Shown in pieces: positions 32,932 to 41,855 of a stretch of DNA of 64,000 nt (its first letter is position 1; every line of letters starts with the position of its first letter). The notes beneath the pieces are model-generated. The model was not told the origin of the DNA. It searched no databases and saw nothing but the letters and a program-made list of their open reading frames with translations. The stretch comes from Flavobacterium plurextorum (lineage in GTDB: Bacteria > Bacteroidota > Bacteroidia > Flavobacteriales > Flavobacteriaceae), in NCBI RefSeq assembly GCF_002217395.1, contig NZ_MUHD01000035.1:1-64000 (forward strand), given 5' to 3'. Made by a program: the position numbers and the translations under genes.

Positions 32932-34116
32932 ATGGAACAAACATTAAGATGGTTCGGACCAAATGATCCTGTTTCTTTGCAAGATATTGCACAAACTGGA
33001 GCAACCGGAATTGTAACTGCTTTACATCATATTCCGAACGGAGAGGTTTGGAGCATTGACGAAATCAACAAACGAAAAGCTGCAATTGAATACCAAGACG
33101 GCGATCCTAAAAAAGGCGCTTCAGGGTTAACTTGGTCAGTTGTAGAAAGTATACCAGTACATGAAGACATTAAAAAACAAACTGGAAATTATCTTCAATA
33201 CATTGAAAACTATAAAGAAAGCATTCTCAATCTGGCTTCATGCGGTATTCAATGTGTCTGCTATAATTTCATGCCGGTTTTAGACTGGTCGAGAACTGAT
33301 TTATCTTATACGGTTGAAGACGGCTCGAAAGCACTTCGCTTTGACATTAATGCTTTTGCTGCTTTTGAATTGTTTATTTTGAAAAGACCTGGTGCCGAAA
33401 AGGAATATTCACCAGAGCAGACTCAAAAAGCAAAAAGTTATTTTGAAGCCATGACTGATGAGGATAAGGTAAAATTACAGCGAAATATTCTTGCTGGACT
33501 TCCAGGTGCAGAAGAAGCTTATACTGTTGAGGATTTTTTAATTACATTAAGTGCTTATAATCATATTGACAGACAGGCTTTAAAAGACAATTTGTTTTAC
33601 TTTTTAAAGCAGATTATTCCAGTTGCAGAGAGTAAAGGTGTTTTGATGGCCATTCATCCTGATGATCCTCCTTACCCAATTTTAGGCTTGCCAAGAGTGG
33701 TAAGTACTGAGGAGGATTTGATAGAATTAATGAATGCCGCGCCTTCAAAATCAAACGGATTTACGATGTGCACCGGTTCATACGGCGTTAGGGCTGATAA
33801 TGATTTACCTGGAATTGTAAGACGTCATGGAGATAAAATGAATTTTATTCACCTAAGAAGTACACAAAGGGATGAAGAAGGCAGCTTTTATGAAGCGAAT
33901 CATCTTGAGGGTGATGTAGATATGTACGAAGTGGTAAAAGCAATTATAGAGGTTGAAAAAAGAAACAACAGCAAACTGCCAATGCGTCCAGATCACGGAC
34001 ATCAAATGCTGGATGATTTAAAGAAAAAAACAAATCCAGGATATTCTGCAATTGGTCGCTTACGTGGTTTAGCTGAATTAAGAGGGCTTGAAATGGGAAT
34101 TAAAAAATCGCTTTAA
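32932..34116 (+). CDS. uxuA: Mannonate dehydratase
   Basis: A 394-residue UxuA-family enzyme converting D-mannonate to 2-keto-3-deoxy-D-gluconate. Recognised by the N-terminal MEQTLRWFGPNDPVSL and TGIVTALHHIPNGEVW, by AIHPDDPPYPILGLPRVVST in the centre, and by metal-ligand segments NFIHLRST and MRPDHGHQM near the C-terminus. Length is standard. Last gene of the LacI-controlled operon. KDG kinase and KDPG aldolase genes are not in this window, so the lower pathway must be encoded elsewhere. It would serve galacturonate/glucuronate released from pectin. Confidence 0.96.
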   Translation: MEQTLRWFGPNDPVSLQDIAQTGATGIVTALHHIPNGEVWSIDEINKRKAAIEYQDGDPKKGASGLTWSVVESIPVHEDIKKQTGNYLQYIENYKESILNLASCGIQCVCYNFMPVLDWSRTDLSYTVEDGSKALRFDINAFAAFELFILKRPGAEKEYSPEQTQKAKSYFEAMTDEDKVKLQRNILAGLPGAEEAYTVEDFLITLSAYNHIDRQALKDNLFYFLKQIIPVAESKGVLMAIHPDDPPYPILGLPRVVSTEEDLIELMNAAPSKSNGFTMCTGSYGVRADNDLPGIVRRHGDKMNFIHLRSTQRDEEGSFYEANHLEGDVDMYEVVKAIIEVEKRNNSKLPMRPDHGHQMLDDLKKKTNPGYSAIGRLRGLAELRGLEMGIKKSL

Positions 34117-34245
34117 AATTTTTCAATGTCGTTTTAGACTAAATTTAAGAGTCATTACCAATTCATTAACAAAAAACTAATTGTATTGATGTGATTTTTA
34201 TTGACTATTAACTTACTTTGTACTTATTCTAAAAATTGTAATCCT

Positions 34246-34809
34246 ATGAAAAAATTAAGTTTGCTTGCAGTTACTTTATTTGCTGCATTTACAGTTCAAG
34301 CACAGGAAGTTGTAAAATTTGCTCCACTGGATGCAAGTCCTGTAGATATTTCTTATTTTCCTAACAAAGCTGTTAAATTCAAAAAAACTGATAATCCAGC
34401 TCCCGTTGTTAAAGTTATCTATGCAAGACCGTCTGTAAAAGGACGCACTATTTTTGGTGATTTGATAAAATATGGAGAAGTTTGGAGAGTTGGTGCTAAT
34501 GAAAATACAGAAGTCAAATTTTACAAACCTGTAACTATTGGCGGTAAAAATGTTCCTGCAGGAACTTACAGTTTATTTGCAATTCCTGAAAAAGACAAAT
34601 GGACAATTATTATCAACAAGGAACTTGATTTATGGGGCGCTTATGCTTATGATGAAAGCAAAGATGTTGTTAGAGTTTCTGTTCCTGTAAAGCCAGTTTC
34701 TACTGTAATCGAAGCTTTATCAATTGCTTTTACATCACAAGGTACTACAGCAAATTTGGTAATTGGATGGGATAAAACAACAGTCGAACTGCCTATTACA
34801 ATTAAATAA
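34246..34809 (+). CDS. Secreted DUF2911 protein
   Basis: Start set at the ATG at 34246 (187 residues), rather than an upstream TTG at 34201, because it begins a signal peptide (MKKLSLLAVTLFAAFTVQAQ). The mature part shows the DUF2911 pattern: VVKVIYARPSVKGRTIFGD, YGEVWRVGANENTEV, GGKNVPAGTYSLFAIP, WTIIINKELDLWGAY. This is a beta-rich periplasmic or surface domain common in Bacteroidota, function unknown. A TACTTTG near 34213 may be part of its promoter, though it is one base short of consensus. It ends at a shared terminator. Confidence 0.88.
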   Translation: MKKLSLLAVTLFAAFTVQAQEVVKFAPLDASPVDISYFPNKAVKFKKTDNPAPVVKVIYARPSVKGRTIFGDLIKYGEVWRVGANENTEVKFYKPVTIGGKNVPAGTYSLFAIPEKDKWTIIINKELDLWGAYAYDESKDVVRVSVPVKPVSTVIEALSIAFTSQGTTANLVIGWDKTTVELPITIK

Positions 34810-34828
34810 TTAAGCATTTTACATATAT

Positions 34829-34863
34829 AAAAAAAGAGACTTTAAAAAAGTCTCTTTTTTTAT
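34829..34863. terminator. Bidirectional terminator
   Basis: AAAAAAGAGACTTTAAAAAAGTCTCTTTTTTT lies between the convergent DUF2911 and NlpE-like genes. Confidence 0.9.
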
Positions 34864-34880
34864 AAATAGTAATCAAACTA

Positions 34881-35366
34881 TTATTTTTTCAATGTTAAAG
34901 CATAATTCAGCTCTGACTTGATTATTTTTTTCTCTCGATCTAACATATATATTTTTTGAGGATCTGCGCTGTAATAACCGTAATAAATCTGGTTCTCTGC
35001 AGGTTTATCCCAATTCAATATATAAATTGTCCCATTTGGATCGTTTTCTAAACCTCTTTCGGTATTAAAAGTTCCTTTTTCTATAAACTCCTTTTCAGGT
35101 GATTTTCCTTTGTATACGGTAAACAATTCAAACTTATGGCTTTCCATAGTGCCATCGCCTTGATAAATTTTTAGAACAGTTTCTATACCGCTGCAATCTG
35201 CGCATGGTAATAATCCTTCATAAACATCAACTTTAGCAGCAGTGCTTTTTTCGGCACTTACGGTTGTTGAATCTTTTACAGCAGTTTCTACTGTATCTTC
35301 TTTCTTTTTAGAATTGCAAGATGAAATCAGCGTTGCAATTACTAATACAATACATAGTTTTCTCAT
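34881..35366 (-). CDS. NlpE-like copper-resistance/envelope-stress lipoprotein
   Basis: A 161-residue lipoprotein: the leader ends IATLISSC (lipobox Cys17). A Ser/Thr/Lys-rich linker follows, then the NlpE N-terminal domain YEGLLPCADCSGIETVLKIY, with the family's CADC pair, and GTFNTERGLENDPNGTIYIL. The C-terminal beta strands (YYSADPQKIYMLDREKK) complete the small barrel. NlpE proteins sense envelope and copper stress. Monocistronic, sharing a terminator with the DUF2911 gene. Confidence 0.88.
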   Translation of the reverse strand: MRKLCIVLVIATLISSCNSKKKEDTVETAVKDSTTVSAEKSTAAKVDVYEGLLPCADCSGIETVLKIYQGDGTMESHKFELFTVYKGKSPEKEFIEKGTFNTERGLENDPNGTIYILNWDKPAENQIYYGYYSADPQKIYMLDREKKIIKSELNYALTLKK

Positions 35367-35560
35367 AATAATTATAGCTAATATTTAATTCAAATATAAA
35401 GAAATCTCTTATGACATTATTCAAAACCACTAAATTGTAAAGAAAATATTCCGTTATAATTATCCTATTAATTATTTTTTCTGACACTAACAATTGTATA
35501 ACTAAGTTTTGTATTTTTATAGAAAGCAAAATATTATAGTTAACTTAAATAAAAAACTAA

Positions 35561-35893
35561 ATGGGAAAATTTGTAATTACTAAAAGAACCAATGGTGAAT
35601 TTCAATTTAATTTGAAAGCTGGTAACGGCCAGACAATTTTAACAAGTGAAGGCTATACAACAAAAGCGGCCTGCACAAACGGAATCGAATCTGTAAAAAC
35701 AAACTCACAAGATGATGGTCGTTATGACAGAAAAGAATCCAGCAATGGAAAACCGTATTTTAATCTTAAAGCCAGCAATGGACAGATAATTGGTTCAAGT
35801 GAAATGTATGAAAGTGTAGCGGCAAGAGAAAACGGAATTGAGTCTGTAAAGAAAAATGCTCCAGATGCAACTACTGACGATCAAACGGCTTAG
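35561..35893 (+). CDS. YegP-family protein (two DUF1508 repeats)
   Basis: A 110-residue soluble protein made of two tandem DUF1508 repeats: MGKFVITKRTNGEFQFNLKA...NGIESVKTNS (1-48) and YDRKESSNGKPYFNLKA...NGIESVKKNA (55-102). Each ends in the NGIESVK signature. No signal peptide. Members are small beta-alpha proteins of unknown role, often stress-linked. It ends before a terminator and is monocistronic. Confidence 0.93.
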   Translation: MGKFVITKRTNGEFQFNLKAGNGQTILTSEGYTTKAACTNGIESVKTNSQDDGRYDRKESSNGKPYFNLKASNGQIIGSSEMYESVAARENGIESVKKNAPDATTDDQTA

Positions 35894-35910
35894 ATAAATC
35901 ATATATTGAA

Positions 35911-35941
35911 AATAAAAACGAGGCTTAAGGCCTCGTTTTCT
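35911..35941. terminator. Bidirectional terminator
   Basis: AAAAACGAGGCTTAAGGCCTCGTTTT between the YegP-like gene and the convergent T9SS type B gene. Confidence 0.9.
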
Positions 35942-35944
35942 GTT

Positions 35945-37204
35945 CTATTTATTATTATTAATAAATAGATACCCTGATCTCTTGAGTGTTTCCTCTCCTT
36001 TTTTGTATTCTAAAATATAAAAATAAGTTCCTGCCGGCAGCCCCTCATCTTTCTTTATGGTGTCACGTCCTTCTGAAAATCCAAAAAACATATTGTCCTT
36101 TTCATTGTACGCTTTTGCATCGTACACCTTTACTCCCCAGCGATTATAAATTTGAACTCTGTTATCAGGAAATTTATCAATTCCTTTAATTAAAAAACTA
36201 TCATTTATACCATCTCCGTTGGGCGAAACTGCATTATAAATTATAATTTCATCAGATGGAGGAGCCGGATTGTCTTTTTTGACCATAGCAATTGTAAAAA
36301 CACCATAACCAGTTACTTGTGCCGTTATTAATTTTGTAAAATCTGCTCCAGTAAGAAGATCAGTAGTTATACCTTCTTCATTAATCCACTTAGCTGATGC
36401 TGTATCCCATCTTACAATCGCCAATTCTGTTTCATTACTTTCCAAAAAGAAAGCATTTGGTGTAGTATTCTTGTCTAATGTTAGACTTAAAACTACCTTA
36501 TCTGATCCTCCTTCTTGAATTAAGTTCCAGTATTCGACCTGATCTATTGTTATGATCTTTTCTTCTTTACTTGTATAAGGATAAATGCTGCCTATACTTT
36601 CAAAGAAATATTCTGTTGTATAAATGTTATTTACATTTGAGGTTCCATCATTTACTGAAGGTCTGTAATAAATGTCATCACCTATTGGAAATTCAAATTT
36701 TACAGAACCTTTCTTTTCTACTCTCCCATCTACAAAACTCAAATTACTGGTATCTGAATGAGATGCATTTTCATTAAAAACCATTTTTCCTATATCATTA
36801 GCGGCGTCGACAATTCCGTTTTTAAATACTGCCATTTTATTAATAACAATCGTAGATGCTAATCGAAAAGGTTCTTTACTGGAAGTATTATTAAACTCGA
36901 TATTTTGAAAATAAGGTGCTGAAGTTCCTTCAATAAACTGTACATTATTGCCTAGAAAAAGAGTTTTTCCATCGCTTAAATCAGTATAAGTAAATAGTCC
37001 GTCGTTTTTAAAATTAGAATAGACATAAAAATTTCCATCATTTAAAATATCACCACTTGCTTTATTATCAAAATCTACGACAGTAGAAAGCTGCGTATTG
37101 GATAAAACTGACAATTCGCCCGTGTTTACAGTTTGCGCAAACAACTTTTCAATGCAGAAAATTGTAATTATACACCATTTCAAATGTTTCGTTTTCATCT
37201 TCAT
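35945..37204 (-). CDS. Secreted protein with T9SS type B (gliding-motility-associated) C-terminal domain
   Basis: A 419-residue protein with a signal peptide (to about FAQ at 24). A beta-rich mature region (~25-300) with GKTLFLGNNVQF and GRVEKKGSVKFEFPIGDD repeats is typical of Bacteroidota surface proteins. The C-terminal CHU_C / type B sorting domain (~325-419) opens NAVSPNGDGINDSFLIKGID, continues VQIYNRWGVKVYDAKAY and ends GTYFYILEYKKGEETLKRSGYLFI. It should be exported by the type IX secretion system. Its start overlaps the stop of the upstream adhesin-like gene by 4 bp, so the two are made together. Confidence 0.92.
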   Translation of the reverse strand: MKMKTKHLKWCIITIFCIEKLFAQTVNTGELSVLSNTQLSTVVDFDNKASGDILNDGNFYVYSNFKNDGLFTYTDLSDGKTLFLGNNVQFIEGTSAPYFQNIEFNNTSSKEPFRLASTIVINKMAVFKNGIVDAANDIGKMVFNENASHSDTSNLSFVDGRVEKKGSVKFEFPIGDDIYYRPSVNDGTSNVNNIYTTEYFFESIGSIYPYTSKEEKIITIDQVEYWNLIQEGGSDKVVLSLTLDKNTTPNAFFLESNETELAIVRWDTASAKWINEEGITTDLLTGADFTKLITAQVTGYGVFTIAMVKKDNPAPPSDEIIIYNAVSPNGDGINDSFLIKGIDKFPDNRVQIYNRWGVKVYDAKAYNEKDNMFFGFSEGRDTIKKDEGLPAGTYFYILEYKKGEETLKRSGYLFINNNK

Positions 37205-40200
37205 TGCTTATTAGATGATATTTGTGCCAATAATTTTTCCAGATGCTCTAAACGCAAATCCATTTCAGCCGATTTCTGCTTAAGATTTTGAATTTCTTTA
37301 TCCTTTGCTTGCAATTCTTTCTGCTGTTCAATAACATGAAGATACAACTCTTCTACTTTTTCTAAAACTTGAACAGATAATTTTGTAACGTTAAAAATAT
37401 AATCTCCCTTTTCATTTCTTGACAACTCAGCAATTCCTGTAACTCCAGGCAGATGTTTATTTTCATTCACAAACTCTTCGATTTCCTTTAACGATTTAAA
37501 AGAATATTTTTCAGTATTGGACTTCGTTTTATTAAAATAACTTTCAAACACATAATCAGGATAAGTGGTCGTAGTAGTTTTAATGGAACCATTTACTGCA
37601 AGCCAAGTACCGGGATCTGCAGTTCCTCCAAACATATCTGTAGTACCTATTCCGACTTTACCCATTTGATATATCGCATCAGTATTTGAAATGGCTTTAT
37701 TTGTCGTAGACTGTATCTGCCAAGGTTCTAAAGTTATTAAAGAAGGGCTTTTTATCTTTAAAATACCCGATCCATCCGCAACTACGACATTATCTGTTGT
37801 CGAAACACTTGTCAACAAGCCCTCAATACGTACTGGATCATCTGTACCAATAGTTCTTGGTGAAACATGTAATGTATTACTAGGTGTATCTATATTAATA
37901 CCAATCTTTGCATCTTTAGCCGAAGATCCTAATTTATTAATATCTGTTCCAAAAATTGCATTACCTATGTTTAATTGATTACTTGCTACAGCTGAAGGGA
38001 GTCCAATTGTATTACCTATGACAATATTTTGGCTTCCAGTTGTTAAAGTATATCCAGCCTGATAACCCAATACCGTATTACCAGTACCACTAGTTAAAAT
38101 ACCCAGAGCGGTATTTCCAACAGCTACATTTTGATTTCCTGAGGTATTCACTAAAAGTGAACCTACTCCCATAGCAATATTATAATTACCTGTATTTACT
38201 TCGAGTGCTCTATATCCTACTGCAACATTTCCTGTTCCACTTGCTGAACTCGTTAATGTATTATGTCCAAATGCCGTATTATTTGTACCTACAGAATTTG
38301 ATAACGCTCGAAGTCCAAATGCTGTTGTACCAGTTTGAGATAACATTCCAGCCTTTACATTATTGATTCTAAACATTAAAGGCTGGCCATCTGTAGTACC
38401 TAAAAAATTTAAAGAAGAATCAGTTGCTCCATTACCTGAAAGTCTCCAGAAGCTTGGAGTATTTGGTGCAATTATTTTAAGTACACCAGTAGAAGTGGCT
38501 ACAACAAAATTATCTGTTGCGGCTCCTGTCTGCAAGCCTTCGGCACGAATAGGATCAGCTGTACTGCTTATGTGTAATGTATTACTTGGTATAGTATTAC
38601 CTATTCCAACTTTTACTGAATTTGCTGCAGTACCTCCTAAAACAATAGTATTACTTGCGCCCACTTTTGCATTATAACCTATTGCCGTTGCATTAGTCAC
38701 ATTAAGACCAGATGTTGTAAGATCTGCCGTAGATCCTATAAAGCTATTATTCGTTCCTGTTGTATTATTCACTCCTGCACTACTTCCAACTGCAACATTA
38801 AAAGAAGCTGCGTTGTTTTGAAGTGCTCCCGTTCCAAGTGCTGTATTCGACTGACCAACTACATTATTTTGAAGTGTGAGATAACCAAGAGCCACGTTGT
38901 TAAAACCTGATACAGTACGTTGAAGCGCAAAAGTTCCAATTGCTGTATTGGCATTTGTTGTATTTGCTGCCAAAGCATTATCCCCTATCCCAATATTCCC
39001 ATAAGCTGCATTTGATAGAGCCGCTCCTGCAAATCCTGAATTAACTCCGAAATAAACAGATGACGTACCAATTCCTCCTGTTTGATATCCCAGCCAACCT
39101 GCATGATCGTTCCCTACTCTAAAATTTAATCCAACACGATCTATAGTACCTATATAATTGCCCCCGCTCAATGTAGTTGCTGTAGTGCCAGAATTTCCTG
39201 TTGTGCGCCAGTTATTCATTACAGACGATGGCAGTGTTTTTAAAACTCCAGATGCATCAGCAACTATCAAATTATCTGTTCCTGAAACACTTGACTGCAA
39301 ACCTGAAATGGCTAATGTGTTAACTGCATCAGTCGTAATAGTTGTCCCTTTGATTAAACTTCCACCTAACTGTACATTGCCATTGGTCGAATTTAAACCA
39401 TTATTTACGGAGATTAAAACTGAAACTGCTGGTGTTGTTGCAACGCCATTTACCGTTGAAACTAGATTTCCATTTGCAGCCGTCAAAGTGTTACTATTAA
39501 CTATGTTTACTGCTGTTCCAGTTACACTGTTTACAGTAGTACTCAAAGAATTTACAGAACTGGTATTAGAAACAGTAGTTCCTGCGGCAATTGCAGGAGT
39601 CAAATCTAAAGCTGCGCTCGAAACACCATTTACCGTTGTAGTTAAACTTGTTCCTGATAATGATGATGCATTTGTATTTATAATTGGTGCGCCCGCACTT
39701 GTAATTCCGTTAACGGTAACTGTCGATGTATTTATATCTGATGCATTCGAAACACCGCTCACAGCAGCTGATGTTGAAGCAACGCCGTTTACATTAGATG
39801 TCAATGTATTTCCAGACAAACTTAGATTATTTGTTGTTCCTGCTGAAAGTACAGGAGCCAAATCTAAAGCTGTACTCGAAACACCATTTACTGTTGTAGT
39901 TAAACTTGTTCCTATTAATGCTGTTTCATTTGTATTTATAATTGGAGCACCCGCACTCGTAATTCCGTTAACGGTAATTGTCGATGTATTTATATCTGAT
40001 GCATTCGAAACACCGCTCACAGCAGCTGATGTTGAAGCAACACCGTTTACATTAGAAGTCAATGTATTTCCAGACAAACTTAAATTATTTGTTGTTCCCG
40101 CTGAAAGTACTGGAGCCAAATCTAAAGCTGTACTCAAAACACCATTTACCGTTGTCGTTAAACTGGTTCCTGATAATGCTGTTTCATTTGTATTGACAAT

Positions 40201-40851
40201 TGGAGCGCCCACACTTGTAATTCCGTCTACAGTTATAGTTGAAGTATTCCCAGTTGAAGCATTTGAAACCGTAATTGTTCTCGCAATAGCCGACGGATTT
40301 AACATCGCTCCGCCATCAGTTCCAACTATTAGTAAATTATTTGCGTTTGTACTCACTACTTGAGATGTTGATGCTGCTCCAGCTTCATTAATATATGTAA
40401 TTGCTCCCGTTCCTAAATTTTGAGTCTGTGTTGTAATCGTTTCATTTGCTTTTACTATCGCACTAAAATCAATGGGCTGTAAATTTCCAGAAGGATCAAC
40501 ATAAGAAAACGTTGTTGTAGTAGAGTTATAAATTACAGTTCCTGGAGCTGTCGAAGTTTCACTGTCAATTACAATTCGGTTCCATTTATTATTATACCAA
40601 TAGTAATATCCTGGCTTTATGTCGGCAATTAATGCCGTATTAAATACCAATAAACTATTTACATTACCATTGACTATTGTCGAAGCATCTGTAGAATTTA
40701 CTAAACTCACACGTGGAATTAATACTCCGCGATTTGATGCAACAATTTCCAACTGAGAAGAAGAATTGGGCATTGGCGTTCCAATACCAACTTGAGAATT
40801 GGCAGCAAAACCACCAAAAAATAAAACTATAAAAAGAAGATGTTTTTTCAT
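37201..40851 (-). CDS. Large repetitive adhesin-like surface protein
   Basis: Start set at 40851 (MKKHLLFIVLFFGGFAANSQ, a signal peptide), giving 1216 residues. After VGIGTPMPNSSSQLEI comes a Thr/Ser/Asn-rich region with near-identical 86-residue tandem repeats (about 197-393). Two blocks of YadA-head-like repeats follow (NTAIGTFAL, NVALGYLTL, NTALGTGAL, about 617-720; TAFGHNTL, NVAVGYRAL, NTALGIL, about 854-954). The C-terminus has SLKEIEEFVNENKHLPGV and a coiled coil (about 1150-1216), as in tail-fibre-like Bacteroidota proteins. No T9SS sorting domain or beta-barrel anchor is visible. Translationally coupled to the T9SS type B protein, a likely partner. Confidence 0.88.
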   Translation of the reverse strand: MKKHLLFIVLFFGGFAANSQVGIGTPMPNSSSQLEIVASNRGVLIPRVSLVNSTDASTIVNGNVNSLLVFNTALIADIKPGYYYWYNNKWNRIVIDSETSTAPGTVIYNSTTTTFSYVDPSGNLQPIDFSAIVKANETITTQTQNLGTGAITYINEAGAASTSQVVSTNANNLLIVGTDGGAMLNPSAIARTITVSNASTGNTSTITVDGITSVGAPIVNTNETALSGTSLTTTVNGVLSTALDLAPVLSAGTTNNLSLSGNTLTSNVNGVASTSAAVSGVSNASDINTSTITVNGITSAGAPIINTNETALIGTSLTTTVNGVSSTALDLAPVLSAGTTNNLSLSGNTLTSNVNGVASTSAAVSGVSNASDINTSTVTVNGITSAGAPIINTNASSLSGTSLTTTVNGVSSAALDLTPAIAAGTTVSNTSSVNSLSTTVNSVTGTAVNIVNSNTLTAANGNLVSTVNGVATTPAVSVLISVNNGLNSTNGNVQLGGSLIKGTTITTDAVNTLAISGLQSSVSGTDNLIVADASGVLKTLPSSVMNNWRTTGNSGTTATTLSGGNYIGTIDRVGLNFRVGNDHAGWLGYQTGGIGTSSVYFGVNSGFAGAALSNAAYGNIGIGDNALAANTTNANTAIGTFALQRTVSGFNNVALGYLTLQNNVVGQSNTALGTGALQNNAASFNVAVGSSAGVNNTTGTNNSFIGSTADLTTSGLNVTNATAIGYNAKVGASNTIVLGGTAANSVKVGIGNTIPSNTLHISSTADPIRAEGLQTGAATDNFVVATSTGVLKIIAPNTPSFWRLSGNGATDSSLNFLGTTDGQPLMFRINNVKAGMLSQTGTTAFGLRALSNSVGTNNTAFGHNTLTSSASGTGNVAVGYRALEVNTGNYNIAMGVGSLLVNTSGNQNVAVGNTALGILTSGTGNTVLGYQAGYTLTTGSQNIVIGNTIGLPSAVASNQLNIGNAIFGTDINKLGSSAKDAKIGINIDTPSNTLHVSPRTIGTDDPVRIEGLLTSVSTTDNVVVADGSGILKIKSPSLITLEPWQIQSTTNKAISNTDAIYQMGKVGIGTTDMFGGTADPGTWLAVNGSIKTTTTTYPDYVFESYFNKTKSNTEKYSFKSLKEIEEFVNENKHLPGVTGIAELSRNEKGDYIFNVTKLSVQVLEKVEELYLHVIEQQKELQAKDKEIQNLKQKSAEMDLRLEHLEKLLAQISSNKQ
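39671..40260. repeat. 258-bp in-frame tandem repeats in the adhesin gene
   Basis: The word TTTGTATTtATAATTGG recurs at 39671, 39929 and 40187 (third copy slightly diverged), exactly 258 bp apart, encoding 86-residue units. Units 1 and 2 are nearly identical at the DNA level, so unit number could change by recombination. Confidence 0.9.
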
Positions 40852-41267
40852 ACAAATCAAATTATCGTTATTAAACCACTTTAAAAATGTAAATACACAA
40901 ACAAAAAACACAAGTAGTCATGTAAAGCATGCTACATAAGTTAATTACTTACAACCAATACTAAATACTATAAATAGTACTTTCGGTTTTAAAAAAAAAT
41001 GTGAAGAATCACCAATCTAAAAAATATTTAAAATTTTAATGGCGGATAATGAAATTTAATATGATACGGACATAAAAGAAGATATTCATTATTAAGAATA
41101 TGTAAATATATATAAAAATATTCACAAAACATTCAACATCAACCACTTAATAAAATAAACATATAATTTTACTTACAACTGCTTATTCCTATTTTTAGAT
41201 TCGGCTCTTGTTTAAAACAAAAAAAAAGAGGGCTTATAAGCCCTCTTTCTATTATAAAATCTTTCTC
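40852..41267. other. 416-bp AT-rich intergenic region
   Basis: It contains the rha/lut terminator (41217-41252) at one end and should contain the promoter of the adhesin operon at the other, but no TAnnTTTG match is clear. No small gene is seen. Confidence 0.5.
41217..41252 (-). terminator. Terminator of the lut genes
   Basis: On the minus strand AGAGGGCTTATAAGCCCTCT followed by a run of T, directly after the lutC stop. Confidence 0.9.
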
Positions 41268-41855
41268 TTAATCTAATAAAAAAACAATCAGTCCTCTTGC
41301 ACCATGTGCTCCTAAAACCAATGATTGTTCAATATCTGCCGTTTTAGATGGTCCCGCAATAAAAGTTCCAAAACCATATTCCTGATTACCAATTCTGTCA
41401 TAAGCCTGCTGCATAGTTCGGATAATATCTTTTTTATGAACGATAATTGCTAAATACTGTGCAATAAAAGGAGAAACACGCTGTCCTAAAATATCATCCG
41501 TAACCCAAAGTCCGCTGTTTTCTGCAACTCCAAAATGTGCTTTTACAACTGTTAATTCAACATCATGAAGCAAATGCGGATCAACAGCTGTCCAATCTAA
41601 AGAAGCTATTTCAGACAGCTCTGGCAATGTTGTAATTACTCTCTTTTTAAGATTGTAATTTGCTTTTATATAATCGATTATCTCTTCATAACTAGATACT
41701 TTAACAGGATCACCTCCAATTCCTTTCAAAACCGTTTTATAGGTTTCTAGTGTATCAAAATCTTCGGAACCTAAAAGACTTAAATCTGGCAGTTCTGTAA
41801 CCAAATCAGGCTGATTTAGTTTTATTCTGTTTAAAATTTCGGCTTTACTGCTCAT
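41268..41855 (-). CDS. lutC: Lactate utilization protein C (LUD domain)
   Basis: A 195-residue LUD-domain (DUF162) protein matching LutC/YkgG. It has a helical N-terminus (SSKAEILNRIKLNQP), a central beta-alpha domain, and the family ending GTFIAGPSKTADIEQSLVLGAHGARGLIVFLL. With LutA and LutB it forms the iron-sulfur L-lactate oxidase complex that yields pyruvate. Its start overlaps lutB by 11 bp. Cytoplasmic or membrane-associated. Confidence 0.94.
   Translation of the reverse strand: MSSKAEILNRIKLNQPDLVTELPDLSLLGSEDFDTLETYKTVLKGIGGDPVKVSSYEEIIDYIKANYNLKKRVITTLPELSEIASLDWTAVDPHLLHDVELTVVKAHFGVAENSGLWVTDDILGQRVSPFIAQYLAIIVHKKDIIRTMQQAYDRIGNQEYGFGTFIAGPSKTADIEQSLVLGAHGARGLIVFLLD

Noticed and set aside
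34201..34245. Upstream TTG start for the DUF2911 gene
   Set aside because: The ATG at 34246 begins an ideal signal peptide; the extra residues would disrupt it.
39671..40260. CRISPR-like regular repeats
   Set aside because: The period is 258 bp, in frame, and translates into an 86-residue protein module; there are no short repeats separated by unique spacers.
39158..40363. A 401-codon open frame on the plus strand, antisense to the adhesin gene
   Set aside because: It lies wholly inside the repetitive part of the minus-strand adhesin and mirrors its 258-bp period. Its valine/threonine-rich composition is that expected from the complement of Asn/Thr/Ser repeats. No signal peptide or motif.
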